From NCBI GenBank assembly GCA_029945375.1, contig CM057057.1, forward strand, positions 4,526,001 through 4,590,000: DNA of 64,000 nt, given 5' to 3'. This DNA is from Agaricus subrufescens (Eukaryota; Basidiomycota; Agaricomycetes; Agaricales; Agaricaceae). Under the pieces are notes generated by a model. The model was given only the letters and a program-made list of their open reading frames with translations, was not told the origin of the DNA and ran no database searches. The position numbers and the translations under genes are program-made. Of the stretch, positions 47,817-58,946 are shown one piece after another (position 1 is the stretch's first letter; each line of letters starts with the position of its first letter).

Positions 47817-48846
47817 TTATTGCCCTCCAACAGCGACGTCCTGTAATTCTTTTATTGCACGCTCCCTAACCGTGTCCCATACAGTATTCCGCTGAGCTCG
47901 CACCTCACCTAACCCTTCTCTAATTTCCTGTAGGCGCTCCACGTACTCCCGGCCATTATCCTGAAGCTCCTTCAACAGCAACACTGATTTTTGTAGGCTC
48001 TCCAGCTGGGTTTCCGGCTGGCTGAAATGAGAGTCGTGAGTAGCCAGATCAGCCTCACTATTAATGAATATTTTATGTGTTGCCGGAGTGAGGTCGGGTG
48101 CGCGCATTAGCCTTTTGCTCCTGTCATCCTGCTCCTCCTCTCGGCTTTCGTCCTCGTCTTCCATTTTCGTTACCACCGGGTTCGTGAGCTCTTCATGGTC
48201 GGGATCTTCGCTCATGACTTGCCAGAGCCTACCCAGAGCGTGTCGTAGTGTAGCTTCCCCTTCAATTAAGCCATTTGTGGCATGTTCGAGCTCATCGAGC
48301 AATTTTGAGCGGAATGTATATGTTGTGGATTTGTCGAGTACGAAGGAAGAATAGCTGAGGTGTACAGATGTAGGAGGAGGATAGGGTGATGTGAGGGGCG
48401 GTGAAGGGGAACGTGTGAGATGGGGGAGTGTTGGGGGAGAGGGAGAGCGGCGGTCCTGTGGTAGTAACATCTTCAAGCGCTTCCGAGCGCGTTCCTCGGC
48501 CTGTCTCGTCAGACGGGGAATTATGGACATCGCTCGGTCGGCTCACCTCCCAGTCTTCCATTCCGGGGCCCCAGGGAGTGATTTTCCCCCTCCTTACCCA
48601 CCGCGCTCCCTTCGCATTCTTGCAACCCCAATTCCCTGTCTTGGGTCCAATATTGATGTCCTCTTCGTCGGAATCATGTCCATGAGAAGGATAGTACCAC
48701 ATATTGTGGTCACTCAATGGAACGGAGGGTAGGTCGTCCATACTGTAATGGCTGTCAGAGCACGGAAGAGGAGGAACGGTAATGGCGGCTGACTCTGGAC
48801 CATCCAAGTGTCCATAGCGTCGTTTGCGATTGCTCACCGCGCTCAT
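47817..48846 (-). CDS. conserved hypothetical protein with coiled-coil tendency
   Basis: Not recognised as a named family. Two exons, 48846-48547 and 48500-47817, with a 46-base intron, give 327 residues. An N-terminal block reads GCKNAKGARWVRRGKITPWG, then GMEDWEAEERARKRLKML, and looks conserved, Trp-rich and basic. A Ser/Pro-rich linker (SPSPPTLPHLTRSPSPP) follows. The C-terminal half is charged and predicted helical (LLDELEHATNGLIEGEATLR, LQEIREGLGEVRAQRNTVWD), suggesting a coiled-coil interaction domain. The acidic stretch MEDEDESREEEQDDRSKR may be a flexible linker. It lies upstream of Blm10 on the same strand, 221 bases away. Possibly nuclear; no function assigned. Confidence 0.75.
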
Positions 48847-49148
48847 CGGTCGTTGTCAGTGGTAGAGGCGGTACGTCACTCAACCCAAAGAAAGTGGGAA
48901 CTGGGTACTGTTGTTAAATGATAACTTGAGGCGCATCGGCATATCCCGATCAATGACTTATGCCACGCAAAATGTGGACTGCACCCTTGCCAACGGTTCC
49001 CCCGTCCGACAGAGACTTAGGCCCATCTGATTGATGTCGTCGCAAAGGTCGGATCAGACGCGCTGGTCACGAACGCACTGGGTATCATTCTAAGTAGTTG
49101 TTTGTACATCGCTAAAAATATAGATGCGACTGTTAATTTTAGATTCTT
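48847..49148. other. intergenic region
   Basis: 302 bases between the biotin synthase stop and the start of the hypothetical gene on the same strand. Serves as 3' flank and promoter; nothing specific seen. Confidence 0.5.
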
Positions 49149-50636
49149 CTAAGCTTCGGCGGTATGGGAGCTAGATGTAGTACTACTTAGCCTCTCGCCC
49201 TCCTTTCTCGCAACGTTATGCTGTTCAAAACTGCTCATGCCTTCGAGTCCCCAACGGCCCATAAGAGCCTTATCCTGTCGCTACGTAAGTAATCACTCAG
49301 GCAGCGCAGAGCGAATGAACTAACCTCATCCCACGGTGAACAGGGAGTAGTGAGCATCTGTTCACCAGTGAAGACGGCGTTAGCACCCGCCATAAAGCAC
49401 ATGGCTTGCTCAGCTTCTGAAAGTGTGTTTCTCCCTGCAGCTAGCCGGATAATGGTGGAGGGAAGAACTATCCTTGCCGTCGCAATGGTGCGCACAAGGA
49501 TATGATGGGGTACAGGCTATAGCAGGTATTCAGAGATAGACAGTAGTAGTCGTCAGATCTTCACTTACCTCATTATTCTCAAGTGGAGTACCAGGGATCG
49601 GCACCAGTGCATTAACGGGGAAAGATTCTGGATGTTCTGGCATACTTGGGGTTCGCATTAATTAACCAGTTCACCTTGGTCGAAACTCCTACCCCGACTT
49701 ACCGGGAAACTTCCCAAATGAGCCCAATGCGGTCAACATCTGTCTCCCCTAGTCCCAGGATTCCCCCGGAACAAACACTGATGCCAGCATCACGGACAGC
49801 GTTTATGGTCTCTAGCCGATCGTCATAGGTTCGGGTAGTGATAACCTCGGGAGATATGAGTCAAGCATCACCACAACCTATGAGGCTTACCTTTGGATAA
49901 TGTTCTCGAGAGGTGTCCAGATTGTGATTGTATGCGGTAAGGCCCCTATAAACGACAATTCAAAACATGTTCAGCGAATCGGAAGCTTATTTTACTGACG
50001 CCTCTTTCAGCTGCCGTGCCTGGTCCGGGCTCAGCATGCCCAGCGTAGTGCAGACCTCCATGCCCATTCCGCGGACCTCGCGTACCATTTCCAGAATTCT
50101 TTCGAATCCACGCTTGCGTCCGGAAAGATCTCTCCAGGCCGCACCCATGCAGAATCGAGTGCTTCCATTCTCCTTCGCCTTGCGCGCGGCTTCAATAACG
50201 GGATCTACTTCCAGAAGTTTTGAAGCCGTTGTGGGAGTTGAGTACCTGGATGACTGCGAACAGTAAGAACCTAAAATCATAAGCATCACCCTTCAGAAAG
50301 CAATGAGAGATAACTCACAATCCTCGCTGCATCCTCCAGCTGCGGGCCCAGACAATTCAACCAATGGTGGTCCGGAGTTAGAACGGTGAGGGACATACTT
50401 TTGATGTTCATGAGAGTGCATAACTGGATCTTTTTGGGATCATGATTTTGGCGATGGATGGAGGCAGCGCGGAAGACCAGATCCAGCAACGGGCTGTTGT
50501 AGATCTCTTGAATCTCTCGTCTTTTCCAGTTATGTCTGGTGATTTTGGTCACCTGCTCCGAAGACGCGGAAGCGTGAGTGGCCAGAGTCCGAGGAAACGG
50601 TAGTCGAGCTACCCGAGTAGATAGGGAAAACATCAT
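49149..50636 (-). CDS. biotin synthase, mitochondrial
   Basis: Radical SAM enzyme that inserts sulfur into dethiobiotin, the last step of biotin synthesis. The N-terminus [20 protein letters not shown] is Arg/Ser-rich without acids and fits a mitochondrial presequence. The core shows [20 protein letters not shown], in which C-x3-C-x2-C binds the 4Fe-4S cluster; two introns interrupt this motif and its pieces rejoin exactly. Further landmarks are [34 protein letters not shown] and [18 protein letters not shown], which supply the 2Fe-2S ligands. [15 protein letters not shown] follows. The C-terminus is [16 protein letters not shown] and a Ser/Thr-rich tail. Length is typical. No other biotin gene is nearby. 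Confidence 0.95.
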
Positions 50637-51261
50637 AGAGGAAAAAAATCTGGGAAAAGCCCTGAGATGATAGTAGGCTGCTGGGACCGTCCGCTGTTCG
50701 GGGCGACGAGGAGTGGCTGGGATAGAGAGGAGGACCCTGCAAGAGGTTCTTAGCAATTGATTCCTACTTATCGCTTTGTTTTTGCAGCCAATGCCCAGTG
50801 GCTGTGTCACTACGGGTAATGCAGATGGTATTCACGTGACATGCCAGATAGCCGATCTTCCTTCCTTTTCCGCCCCAGCTGCCAAACTAACTTTCGATGC
50901 TATTTTCATTTAGCATATGCTGTATGTCTTCCTGCGTCTCGTAGCAGTTCTTCTTGTGATATCTGTGCATGCCATCCGAGTTTCTGGGTGCCCACACTTC
51001 GACAGGGGATCAAATTATACAACAATTATGATTATTCAGTTGACTGTACGACAACACCTCAGCTAGCAACCACAGACTATCAACTTGAACCCTGCAATCC
51101 TAACGCATGACTATACATGTATCAAACACTGTGTACATAGGCCCTCTATGATGGCTCTTACCACTGCAATGACACTTCTTCATGAATAATCATGGTTGGT
51201 CTTTTCTATCGTTATCCATGTGCTCTCATCCACCTGGGTATCCTCTGAGAACCAGTCTGTG
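50637..51261. other. intergenic region
   Basis: Promoter side of the biotin synthase gene and 3' flank of a small minus-strand reading frame. No other gene recognised. Confidence 0.5.
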
Positions 51262-51492
51262 TTAGAGAAGATTCGAAATCGTTGGCCTAGAGTCCAAACC
51301 TTTATCACTATCCTGATCCGAACTTTGGCTCTCATTTAGAGTGGGAGTCGGTGACTCGTTTAATTGCTTGGCCTTCAGGTCATACCCAGCCATTATCTGT
51401 ACTGTTCGAACAGAACTCCACAGGCGAATGGTATGCGCGGCCAGCTGCTTTGAATATAACATCTTCTGTTGCTCGACTGTGTTGGTTGTCAT
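51262..51492 (-). CDS. possible small conserved protein
   Basis: A 76-codon reading frame starting at ATG 51492. The first half (EQQKMLYSKQLAAHTIRLWS) has a regular amphipathic pattern rich in Leu, Ala and Gln, as in a short helix. The second half is Ser/Asp-rich (NESQSSDQDSDKGLDSRPT). The composition is protein-like and unlike the surrounding non-coding DNA, and it reminds me of a small Agaricomycete hypothetical protein, but I cannot name it. No intron is needed. It could also be one exon of a larger gene. Confidence 0.4.
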   Translation of the reverse strand: MTTNTVEQQKMLYSKQLAAHTIRLWSSVRTVQIMAGYDLKAKQLNESPTPTLNESQSSDQDSDKGLDSRPTISNLL

Positions 51493-52827
51493 CGTTGTAG
51501 GAGGTGCACGTGCACCTTGGGTAGGGGGGAGGAGGTGGAGTTGGTTGATTAGTGTGATTACATATTTTTTGATTTTGACTTCCAGGTTTATATATCATAG
51601 TGTCGTCGAGTAGTACGGGGCACCACAGTGGCCACACGCACCGCCTTCCACCAATAAGAGACGTCATGTTGTCCCTTTCTCCCCCAGCCATCAATTTCAG
51701 TGGCAACTATTTGGGGTACAGTACAATAGCTCCTTCACCTGGGCGACAGTTCGAACGTTCTTTGAGCTTAGAAACTAGCGAGTTGATTGTCTCCATTTGG
51801 CTTCGTCGTAGCATATCAATATTCACCCTTGATGTAAACAGTGGAGCCCATCTCGCCACACTGTCAGTCATTAACGCCAACTGCTATTATTCTCCTGTAC
51901 CATGGTCCAGGAAACATTTTATGTTCCCTCCTGCCCCCGGATTGCGTCACACCAGAAGTTATTCTGAAGCCGCTCACGCTGTGACAAACCTATACTATAT
52001 GAAGGTAGAGCAGCCGCCAACATCATAGTCATGTAGATCAATTTGGAGCAATGAGCTAATTAAAATTCACACCACTTTTCTCAAGGGTCCACGGTTACTT
52101 TCCCATCCTTTGTGGTGTAAACTCTGCCACTATCTGTGGAGTTCGAACCAGCCTCTTCATGTCTTCGAATTTCCGGATCTTGTCCCTCCCTGACGTGCGT
52201 GCAATTCCTTCAAGAGATAAGCGTGTCTGAGAGATAAGCGTATTCAGGGAACGTTGGAAGGTTTTACGCTTCAATGACGATATCAGCCCATCTTGCCTTT
52301 ACGGTACTCTTGGCCCAGTCATAGGCACAACACCCCTAGGTGGCCCCCATTCATTTGATTCAATTTGTCTACTAAAAGAGGGGCTAGACGAATTCCCCTA
52401 AAAGAATTGCTACTAATCAAAGAACATCATCCGAGTCCCATCACTGATCAGAGCAGTGTCACTGTCAGATGCGCGGCCTCGCGATCCTTGTACATGACGC
52501 ACTCCTCCGCAGTACAAGTGCACGTAAACTAATAATACCTCTTTGACACGGAAAAACGTGCCCATAAACCGCCGCCCAGGCTCACCAAAGGAAGAAATGA
52601 AAGCTTAAAATCAATGCAGGCACTAAAATGCAGAATCCCCCACCTGATTCTCCGGCTACCGAGATTGCAATGCTCGCATCGACGATATAAATAACACTCA
52701 TTATCCTACCCTTGACAATCACCAACTTATAAATACCCATCTGATACACTGATTCGATGCCGGCACGAGATTCCGTCGCCGAAAACCCGGGCTGAAGCAC
52801 TATACCCTATACAGGGCGTGTTCAGTA

Positions 52828-53224
52828 GCCTCGGCTCCCGTTGGCACGTCTTTGAAACGGGACTTGAGCTTCAACTCCTGACCCCCCGGACTATTGCAAT
52901 TAATGTCGCATATCAAAATCAGACTTGAAGTTTGAAACTTATGCCCAACTCATTTTTCAAAAAAAAAAAAAAAAATTTTTTTTTTGGCAAGCTTCGGCTA
53001 ATTTGCCAAAACCTGTCCACTGGTCCAGGCTGTTCTCTGACCCAGTGACCCGGCCTTAGCTGCAATTGGCTCCGCATTAGGTCTCACACGACCAGCCTCT
53101 GTGAAAATGGGCTTTCCACGCAGCACTATGACACGCGGGCTTTGCAGCTGAAGCGACCTAATCCCATCCTTTCTGACGTGCGGCACTTGTGAAAATTATT
53201 TAGGCCCCCCTGGGGAGCCGAGGC
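52828..53224. repeat. 12-base inverted repeat bounding about 400 bases
   Basis: GCCTCGGCTCCC at 52828-52839 is repeated in reverse complement at 53213-53224. The enclosed 373 bases contain the A17-T10 palindrome. The layout resembles a small non-autonomous inverted-repeat element, but no target-site duplication was identified and the repeat is short. Confidence 0.3.
52959..52985. repeat. A17-T10 homopolymer palindrome
   Basis: A run of 17 A directly followed by 10 T. It can fold on itself and excludes nucleosomes. It lies inside the inverted-repeat interval. Confidence 0.8.
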
Positions 53225-53946
53225 GATTGAGCCCCGGCATTCGAAATTCGACCGAGACAGTAAAATGGAGTTCGGAATTGCCCGAGCCACCAGGCCCGAA
53301 GTGGCCGATTTTCAAATCCGCAATGAGTCAAGGGGACGTCAAGTCCAGAACGAAATCCTTGTTAAGATCTGAGGACGAGTGGCTTCACATGAAGCCAAAC
53401 TCGACAACGCGATAACGAATACAAAAAGAATATTACAGAAGTAACAACGGGCAAATATTACGATAATACCAACCAATCGAAGGTATACAAAACGAACTAC
53501 ACGCAACAAGGCCCATGATATCAATAGATGCTACGAAGACAGGACATCATTAAAGAGCAGGATAAATTATAGACGTGATAAGAGGTTTGGTTTTCGTGAG
53601 GACTGGAACAGAAAAGCCTGCACTACACAACTAATAAGCAAAGGATAGCGGAGGAAATGCGGAGATAGGAATGCGGAGATGCGAGATGGAATAGAACAAA
53701 GCGTTTGCTATGAAAATAAATGGAAGAGGGAGAGAGTTGCTGATATAGTCCTTGAGTTCAATAAAAGGGAAAAACAAATGCAAAGGAAGACCAGAGTAAA
53801 CGAGGTTTCGTGAAAACATGGAAGCGCATCTTCTAAATCGTGAGAAGGCGTAGACTTGAAACAGCTTCGGAAGTCGTCTCAGGTGCGTCGAAAATATTAA
53901 TGAAGTGATGATGCCGTACTGTGATAGAGGGATGGGGGATATATGT

Positions 53947-54858
53947 CTAGACACGAACAGAACGCCAGCTGTTGCATGTCGTCATAGGAGCCTGCTGCTG
54001 CTGAGGCATCTTTGCCCGGGGACCACTACCGAGCATGACTCCGCCAGTAAGAACCGTTGTTTTGCCGCCATCATAAGGCGTCACATCAGTTCTGGAAGTA
54101 TCGATATAGACACGGGACTGTCTAACTTTCTCCCGGCGCGTTGGCTTGTGCTCTCCATGCCTCGACTGCGAGATAGAGCTGGAGGTATCATAAGAAAACC
54201 CGGAGCTGGAGGTGGAAGAACGAGAGCTGCAACGGGAATGAGGAGAAATGCTGGAAAGTGGGGAGGTCGACCGGAGCGTGATGGGGAAAGTCTCGGCCAT
54301 GGGTGTTAGCCATGTAGGCGCCTTGACATGGTCAGCGATCATGGTAAAGAGTTGCTCATCTTCTTCAGCATCAGCCTCGGAAAGTCGTTGGGAAAACGTT
54401 TTCCTTGGTACAGCAAACTCGGCAGGGTAGCGAGGATTGGGCGTGACGACGGCCGGAGAAGGCAGTTCATCGGCCCAAATAGTGATGATCCTTGACTCGG
54501 AACCCGACATACCGGTTAATCGGAGGCTGACGCAACCTGGGTCTACGAAGAAGTCGAACTCGCGACCACCAAGTGCTGTGATCCACTGGTTCCAGGCTAT
54601 GTTGATGGCAGAACAGGTGGCATAGATGGGGCGAGGAGGAAGGCATGCCGGAGATAAGGTGAGGCAGCGGCGGCCAGAACCACGAAGAGGTTCTTTGACA
54701 TCCCATGTAGGGGCGTAGTAGGGAATAAGGTTGGCCTCGAGGATCATTTGAAGCTTTGTGGTGGTCGAGGCCGGAAGGATATCCATGAGGGGGCGGGTGA
54801 GGAAAGCGACGGCATGAGCGACGGTCTGAGAGAGGTTTGCGGAGGTGGAAGCAGCCAT
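53947..54858 (-). CDS. BTG/Tob-domain (anti-proliferative) protein
   Basis: Fungal member of the BTG/Tob family, which in animals links the CCR4-NOT deadenylase to mRNAs and slows proliferation. Single exon, 303 residues, unusual here because almost every other gene is split. The N-terminal BTG domain, about residues 10-120, shows LEANLIPYYAPTWDVKEPLR, GSGRRCLTLSP, and GREFDFFVDPGCVSLRLTG; these match the animal blocks for Pro-x-Lys-Gly-Ser-Gly-x-Arg-Cys and Trp-Val-Asp-Pro-x-x-Val-Ser-x-Arg. A Ser-rich region (SSISPHSRCSSRSSTSSSGF) follows, then a basic part with RVYIDTSRTDVTPYDGGKTT and VLTGGVMLG that looks conserved. The tail is Gln-rich. Function in the fungus is inferred from the domain only. 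Confidence 0.82.
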   Translation of the reverse strand: MAASTSANLSQTVAHAVAFLTRPLMDILPASTTTKLQMILEANLIPYYAPTWDVKEPLRGSGRRCLTLSPACLPPRPIYATCSAINIAWNQWITALGGREFDFFVDPGCVSLRLTGMSGSESRIITIWADELPSPAVVTPNPRYPAEFAVPRKTFSQRLSEADAEEDEQLFTMIADHVKAPTWLTPMAETFPITLRSTSPLSSISPHSRCSSRSSTSSSGFSYDTSSSISQSRHGEHKPTRREKVRQSRVYIDTSRTDVTPYDGGKTTVLTGGVMLGSGPRAKMPQQQQAPMTTCNSWRSVRV

Positions 54859-54890
54859 GTTCGTTAAGAGGAGAGAATAAAGATAAAGCG

Positions 54891-54898
54891 TATATATA
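54891..54898 (-). promoter_or_regulatory. TATA box of the BTG-domain gene
   Basis: TATATATA read on the minus strand, about 33 bases before the annotated start and followed by a pyrimidine-rich stretch. If used, the 5' leader would be extremely short. Confidence 0.45.
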
Positions 54899-55790
54899 GG
54901 GCGGAGTGATGCGGAGCGAAAATTATCGGCCTGCGATAAAGAAGGAGGATATGGATGGAAATGAGGTAGCGAGGGTCGTATACTAGACAGCCGAGCAGAT
55001 GCAAGGACGAGTGCAACACTGAGTGAGGGAGACTGTACGGGAAGAAAGGAAGCTCGGTCAGCTTTATGAGGCGCGGGGTGAATGATCGAACTTGCCTACG
55101 GCTGCGTAAGCGGAGGCAAAACCAAAGGGGACATGAGTCAGGGTTGGATGTCTTGCAGTGCAGTGAATCGAATACTAACCTGGTCTGCGTGACAGGACAA
55201 ACAGGAGAAAGGACCAGAGAGAACGAAAACCAAACCTGGATGGCTGGATCAGGCCGCTGGGGCTCTTTATACTAAATCAACGGACTGCCGTCAGTCCTCG
55301 ACTTCTCCTCTATTAGCTTTTCTCCTATACAAAAGAAAGAACAAGGACACGTGGCTCCCCATCCCGATGGGCTTTTTGTTCTTGTGCTAGAACGGGCTTC
55401 GCTTCAAAAACAATACAATAGCCGCGCCCTATCGCCGGATTACCTTGTTCTATTTTCACCTAGCTCCTCCTTCTTTAGGCAACTGCTCAACTACACAAAA
55501 GACTTGCACTCACGGATGACAACCACAATTAATGTATCCATGGCGTTTCTGATGCAGTAACGTCGGTGCTTTGTACACAGCCTTGCCCTGGGCTTGCCCA
55601 AATCTGACGCCGCCGAAGGTTCTTGATGACCCCGTGCGACTCACAGTGACTACCCCGGCAATTGCCGGCACATGAATCTCCGCCCGAACCTTGTTTACAG
55701 TTATCCACAGAACTTGCCGCTATCGCTGTCCGTGCGCTTGCCACCTCAAAAAGTACTCGTTACACACCAGTCCTTTCAAAAGTCTTTACC
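54899..55790. promoter_or_regulatory. divergent promoter region, BTG gene / eS27 gene
   Basis: About 0.9 kb between the two divergent genes. Only short reading frames are present. No further motif called. Confidence 0.45.
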
Positions 55791-56249
55791 ATGGTGCGCA
55801 TATCTGCCAATCTAAATATTCGCTGCCGTGCTCACGCATCCGACGTGGGCCCCTAGCCTCTCGCAGTCGATTTACTTAATCCCTCCCTCGAGTACGAAAA
55901 GAAACAACACAAGCTTAAGCGGCTCGTGCAGTCACCAAACTCCTACTTCATGGATGTCAAGTGCCCTGGTAAGTCAGCTCTCTCAACTAACCATGGCGCT
56001 GCAGGTGCCTCGGTTGCAATTGTTATCACAGTTTTAACGTATCGAATGTTCGTGTTTCACAGGTTGCTTCGCCATCACAACCGTGTTCTCGCATGCCCAG
56101 ACTGTCGTTGTCTGCGCTGCTTGTACAAGCATTTTATGTCAACCCACTGGTGGTAAAGCCAGATTGACTGAAGGTATGTAACACCGGAGATATTGTGGCA
56201 TTCGCTAATTAAATTGACCCTCAGGTTGCTCATTCCGTAGAAAGAACTA
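55791..56249 (+). CDS. RPS27: 40S ribosomal protein eS27
   Basis: Zinc-binding protein of the small ribosomal subunit. Exons 55791-55793, 55857-55968, 56063-56173 and 56224-56249 encode 83 residues, the usual length. The protein starts [20 protein letters not shown] and contains [11 protein letters not shown]. The zinc ligands are Cys 37, 40, 56 and 59 (CPGC and CAAC). It ends [11 protein letters not shown]. The start codon stands alone in exon 1: the ATG is followed at once by a 63-base intron, and the acceptor at 55856 was chosen because it restores the conserved N-terminus in frame. An intron right at the start is common in fungal ribosomal protein genes. Confidence 0.95.
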
Positions 56250-56989
56250 GATATCCTGTTATTCATTTATCGCGCACAACCACGATGTTCCGACCCCTCG
56301 TGCAAATTCGCCTCCCTACATCTGGTCTAAACACCTTCACACCGATCCCCCCATGATATCTAGTCTTTCATACTCCTTCATTATGTTCTCGATATTGTTG
56401 TACAGTCTTCTGGTATCTCATTTCGTTACAGCTTTATTTGAAAATGATGACTAGGACGAGCGGTTCCTCTCTCGTGAGTCAAGTCGTGTGACCGGAATCC
56501 ATTCGGTTCCCAGAATGTGACGTGAGTACTTCCGCAATGATGAAACCCCAGATGAATCGTGTTGTGGGCGTCTCGCTTTTTGTCTTTTGTCGTCACATTC
56601 CGCGTGCCTCAAAAACCCCTGAGTGTCAGGAAGGCCCGAAGAGAATCTACCGCCGTACTTAACTCCATTAGCAGTCCCACGATAATATCCAGCGATTTCA
56701 GAGGGGCCAACAGGGTGGACGAAACAAACACTACGTGGACTACAGTCCGATAACGGCGTGTTTGCTCGGCATAGCGCTCAAATGAATCTATATTACCAAG
56801 ATACACCCAATTAATCAAGCATCTAAGTCTAACATTATGGAGAGCAGATGGTACCAAAAGAGACTTTCCCCGTCTAAAATACTTGTACTCCCAGACGTCG
56901 AGCGGGGCACCTCGGCACCTCCGATAGTCCCTGGATTAATAACGCATTCCCTGACGTACCAATAATTCATCAGAAACCCCACGAGTCGA
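56250..56989. other. convergent intergenic region
   Basis: Shared 3' flank of the eS27 and acyl-CoA thioesterase genes, 740 bases. No gene recognised. Confidence 0.5.
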
Positions 56990-58608
56990 TCAGAGCTTTG
57001 CGGCAGGAGATTGCGATCCGGATTTGCTGACATCTTGTGGCTCTCTAACTTTAGCACGAACAACACCTTCCTGAGATGTCACGGCAACCAGGTTGCCGCC
57101 GCGCGAATAAATCTAACCATAACAATAAGGCATCGTAAAAAAGAAAACGAAGGGGAAATTTCGCAGTAATGATTGATGTTTCATAAGCGGAATTAGTGAG
57201 AATCATTGCAACGGAATGAGAATGTGGAGAGGTGCGACGTACTCTACCATGGACAACCCCACGACCCAACCCAGTACGCGGTGAATTCATCTGTGATGCA
57301 TGCGGAAGAAATGCAATTGTTACATGAGTTTTCATTCCATTTCCTCTAAATGTTTCGGAGTACTTACGACATGGAGAAGCCAGTCTCCGCAGTCAAAATT
57401 ATTGCTGAGAATTTTCGATGTCAGCTGAATAAGGAGAGTAAGTTGGAGGCTCACTCGTAAAACCATATGGTGTGGTCCAGCGTCGACTAGTGGGGCTACT
57501 TGAGCTAACTGTGAAATGGAAAGAAGGACGATTACTTACGACCATGCCCACCGAGTCTGGGCCTTCACCATTTCGCTTGAGCCCAAGAGTTCGGGAAGCC
57601 GTCATAATGCTATCATCGGTTCGGTCAAGTGGGTCACAAGAGCTGCAGGTATGCGTACAATTTCAGATCAGAAAGGTAGCTCAGGATACACTATACCATC
57701 ACATTGAGAGGTGAGTCAAGATCATTAAACATGAGACGACTTACCTTTTGGAAAGGCGGGTCATAATTGGGTATATTCTTCGCCTTCATCCAGTACATAT
57801 AACGAACGGTACCATCTTCAGCGATGTCGTGCACCTTGGCTATCCGTATTTCAATCGGACTGCGAGCTCGCTCCTATCGCATGTCTAAGGTTACTATCGA
57901 CACACGTTTGAAAAACTAAATTTAACTCACCGCAGCCAATTCTTTCAAGGTTTCCGCAAGTCTAGGATGCAAATCACCTCGTTGTATCATCGCTGTAAAT
58001 TGAGATTCTTCGAGTGGACATTGGTCTGGAGGAGGCACAGTAGGCATTGGCCACTGATGGCTTGGTTGCCAAGCTTCTGGTTTGTGGAACGAACACATCA
58101 TTATGAAAACGACGCGTCCGTTCTGTATTGCTTTGACTGTGCGAGTAACATACGAACGGCCATTTCTGATGCGCTCCACTTCATAGACTATCGGGGTAGA
58201 TGATGAAGCGCTAGTCAGGAAATAGCACTTTGAAAGTCCTCAAGTCAACATCATCGTTTAGTGTTTCGAAGGCCGCAGCACCTACGTGTAATGACTGAAG
58301 ATAAACGACATTAGATACTCTATATTTGCCGGAACTCGAAAATTACTTACATGGAGGGAGAACTGTGGGTCAACGCATTGTGTAGCCGAGACTAACCCTT
58401 GGCTAATGACCTGACTATCAAAATACCCTTGTCTTCAGTCTTCTTTAGCGTCGCATAACAATTAGTTAGATACGAACCCTCCAAAAACCCCTCGGCCGCG
58501 GAAAGGTAGCCATAGGGATTTAGAGCGAAACAAGTTGACTTCGATTGTTTCCACCTCCAGTGACGTCGCTATCTGCTCGTGCTCAACTTGATTCTCCTCG
58601 GCTGACAT
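56990..58608 (-). CDS. peroxisomal acyl-CoA thioesterase (TesB/ACOT8 type)
   Basis: Hydrolyses acyl-CoA to free acid and CoA during peroxisomal fatty acid breakdown. From ATG 58608 the protein reads MSAEENQ, then LEVETIEVNLFRSKSLWLPF and RGRGVFGGQVISQGLVSATQ, the usual entry to the first hotdog domain. VERIRNGRSYVTRTVKAIQN and FIMMCSFHKPEAWQPSHQWP follow. The second hotdog half includes VRYMYWMKAKNIPNYDPPFQ, and near the end AVTSQEGVVRAKV, whose Gln is a conserved active-site position in TesB enzymes. The C-terminus ends Ala-Lys-Leu, a type 1 peroxisomal targeting signal. Six or more short introns, some edges uncertain between 57070 and 57700. Confidence 0.88.
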
Positions 58609-58946
58609 TGTATATTTTTAGTGAGATGGGACCTGAGCTCGGGTTGAAAGCAGAGAAAAAGATAGGAGTCAAGTTGGGCTCGTCGTAGCCTGGAGTAAAA
58701 TAAGCTATGACGCTAGAGTAGGACTGAGTGATAAATAAATTCGCTCGCGTTTAATTCTTATTTACCGGCACTCGGATTGCCGGAGGCGTGATATTTACGC
58801 TGAGGCACCATCACACATTTTCTGCAAGCGCCTCAGGTCAAGGTTGAGCGAGCGAACGAGAATTAATCATATGACAAGAACTAGAGGCAAACTATTCCAT
58901 AAATCCATGTGTTTATACCGGGCGTATACCCATAAGTTACTCCAAC
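58609..58946. other. intergenic region
   Basis: 338 bases between the XPA stop and the thioesterase start on the same strand. Promoter of the thioesterase gene; no distinct motif called. Confidence 0.5.

Larger units (their letters stand above)
51493..53946. other. gene-poor stretch
   Basis: About 2.5 kb. A 142-codon open frame at 51600-52028 (+) starts at a non-ATG codon and has no recognisable domain. The region 52800-53230 holds a homopolymer palindrome and a short inverted repeat listed separately. The right end is the 3' flank of the BTG-domain gene. Confidence 0.5.

Noticed and set aside
51600..52028. 142-codon + strand open frame
   Set aside because: Begins at GTG, no conserved motif, no sensible neighbour; not supported as a gene.
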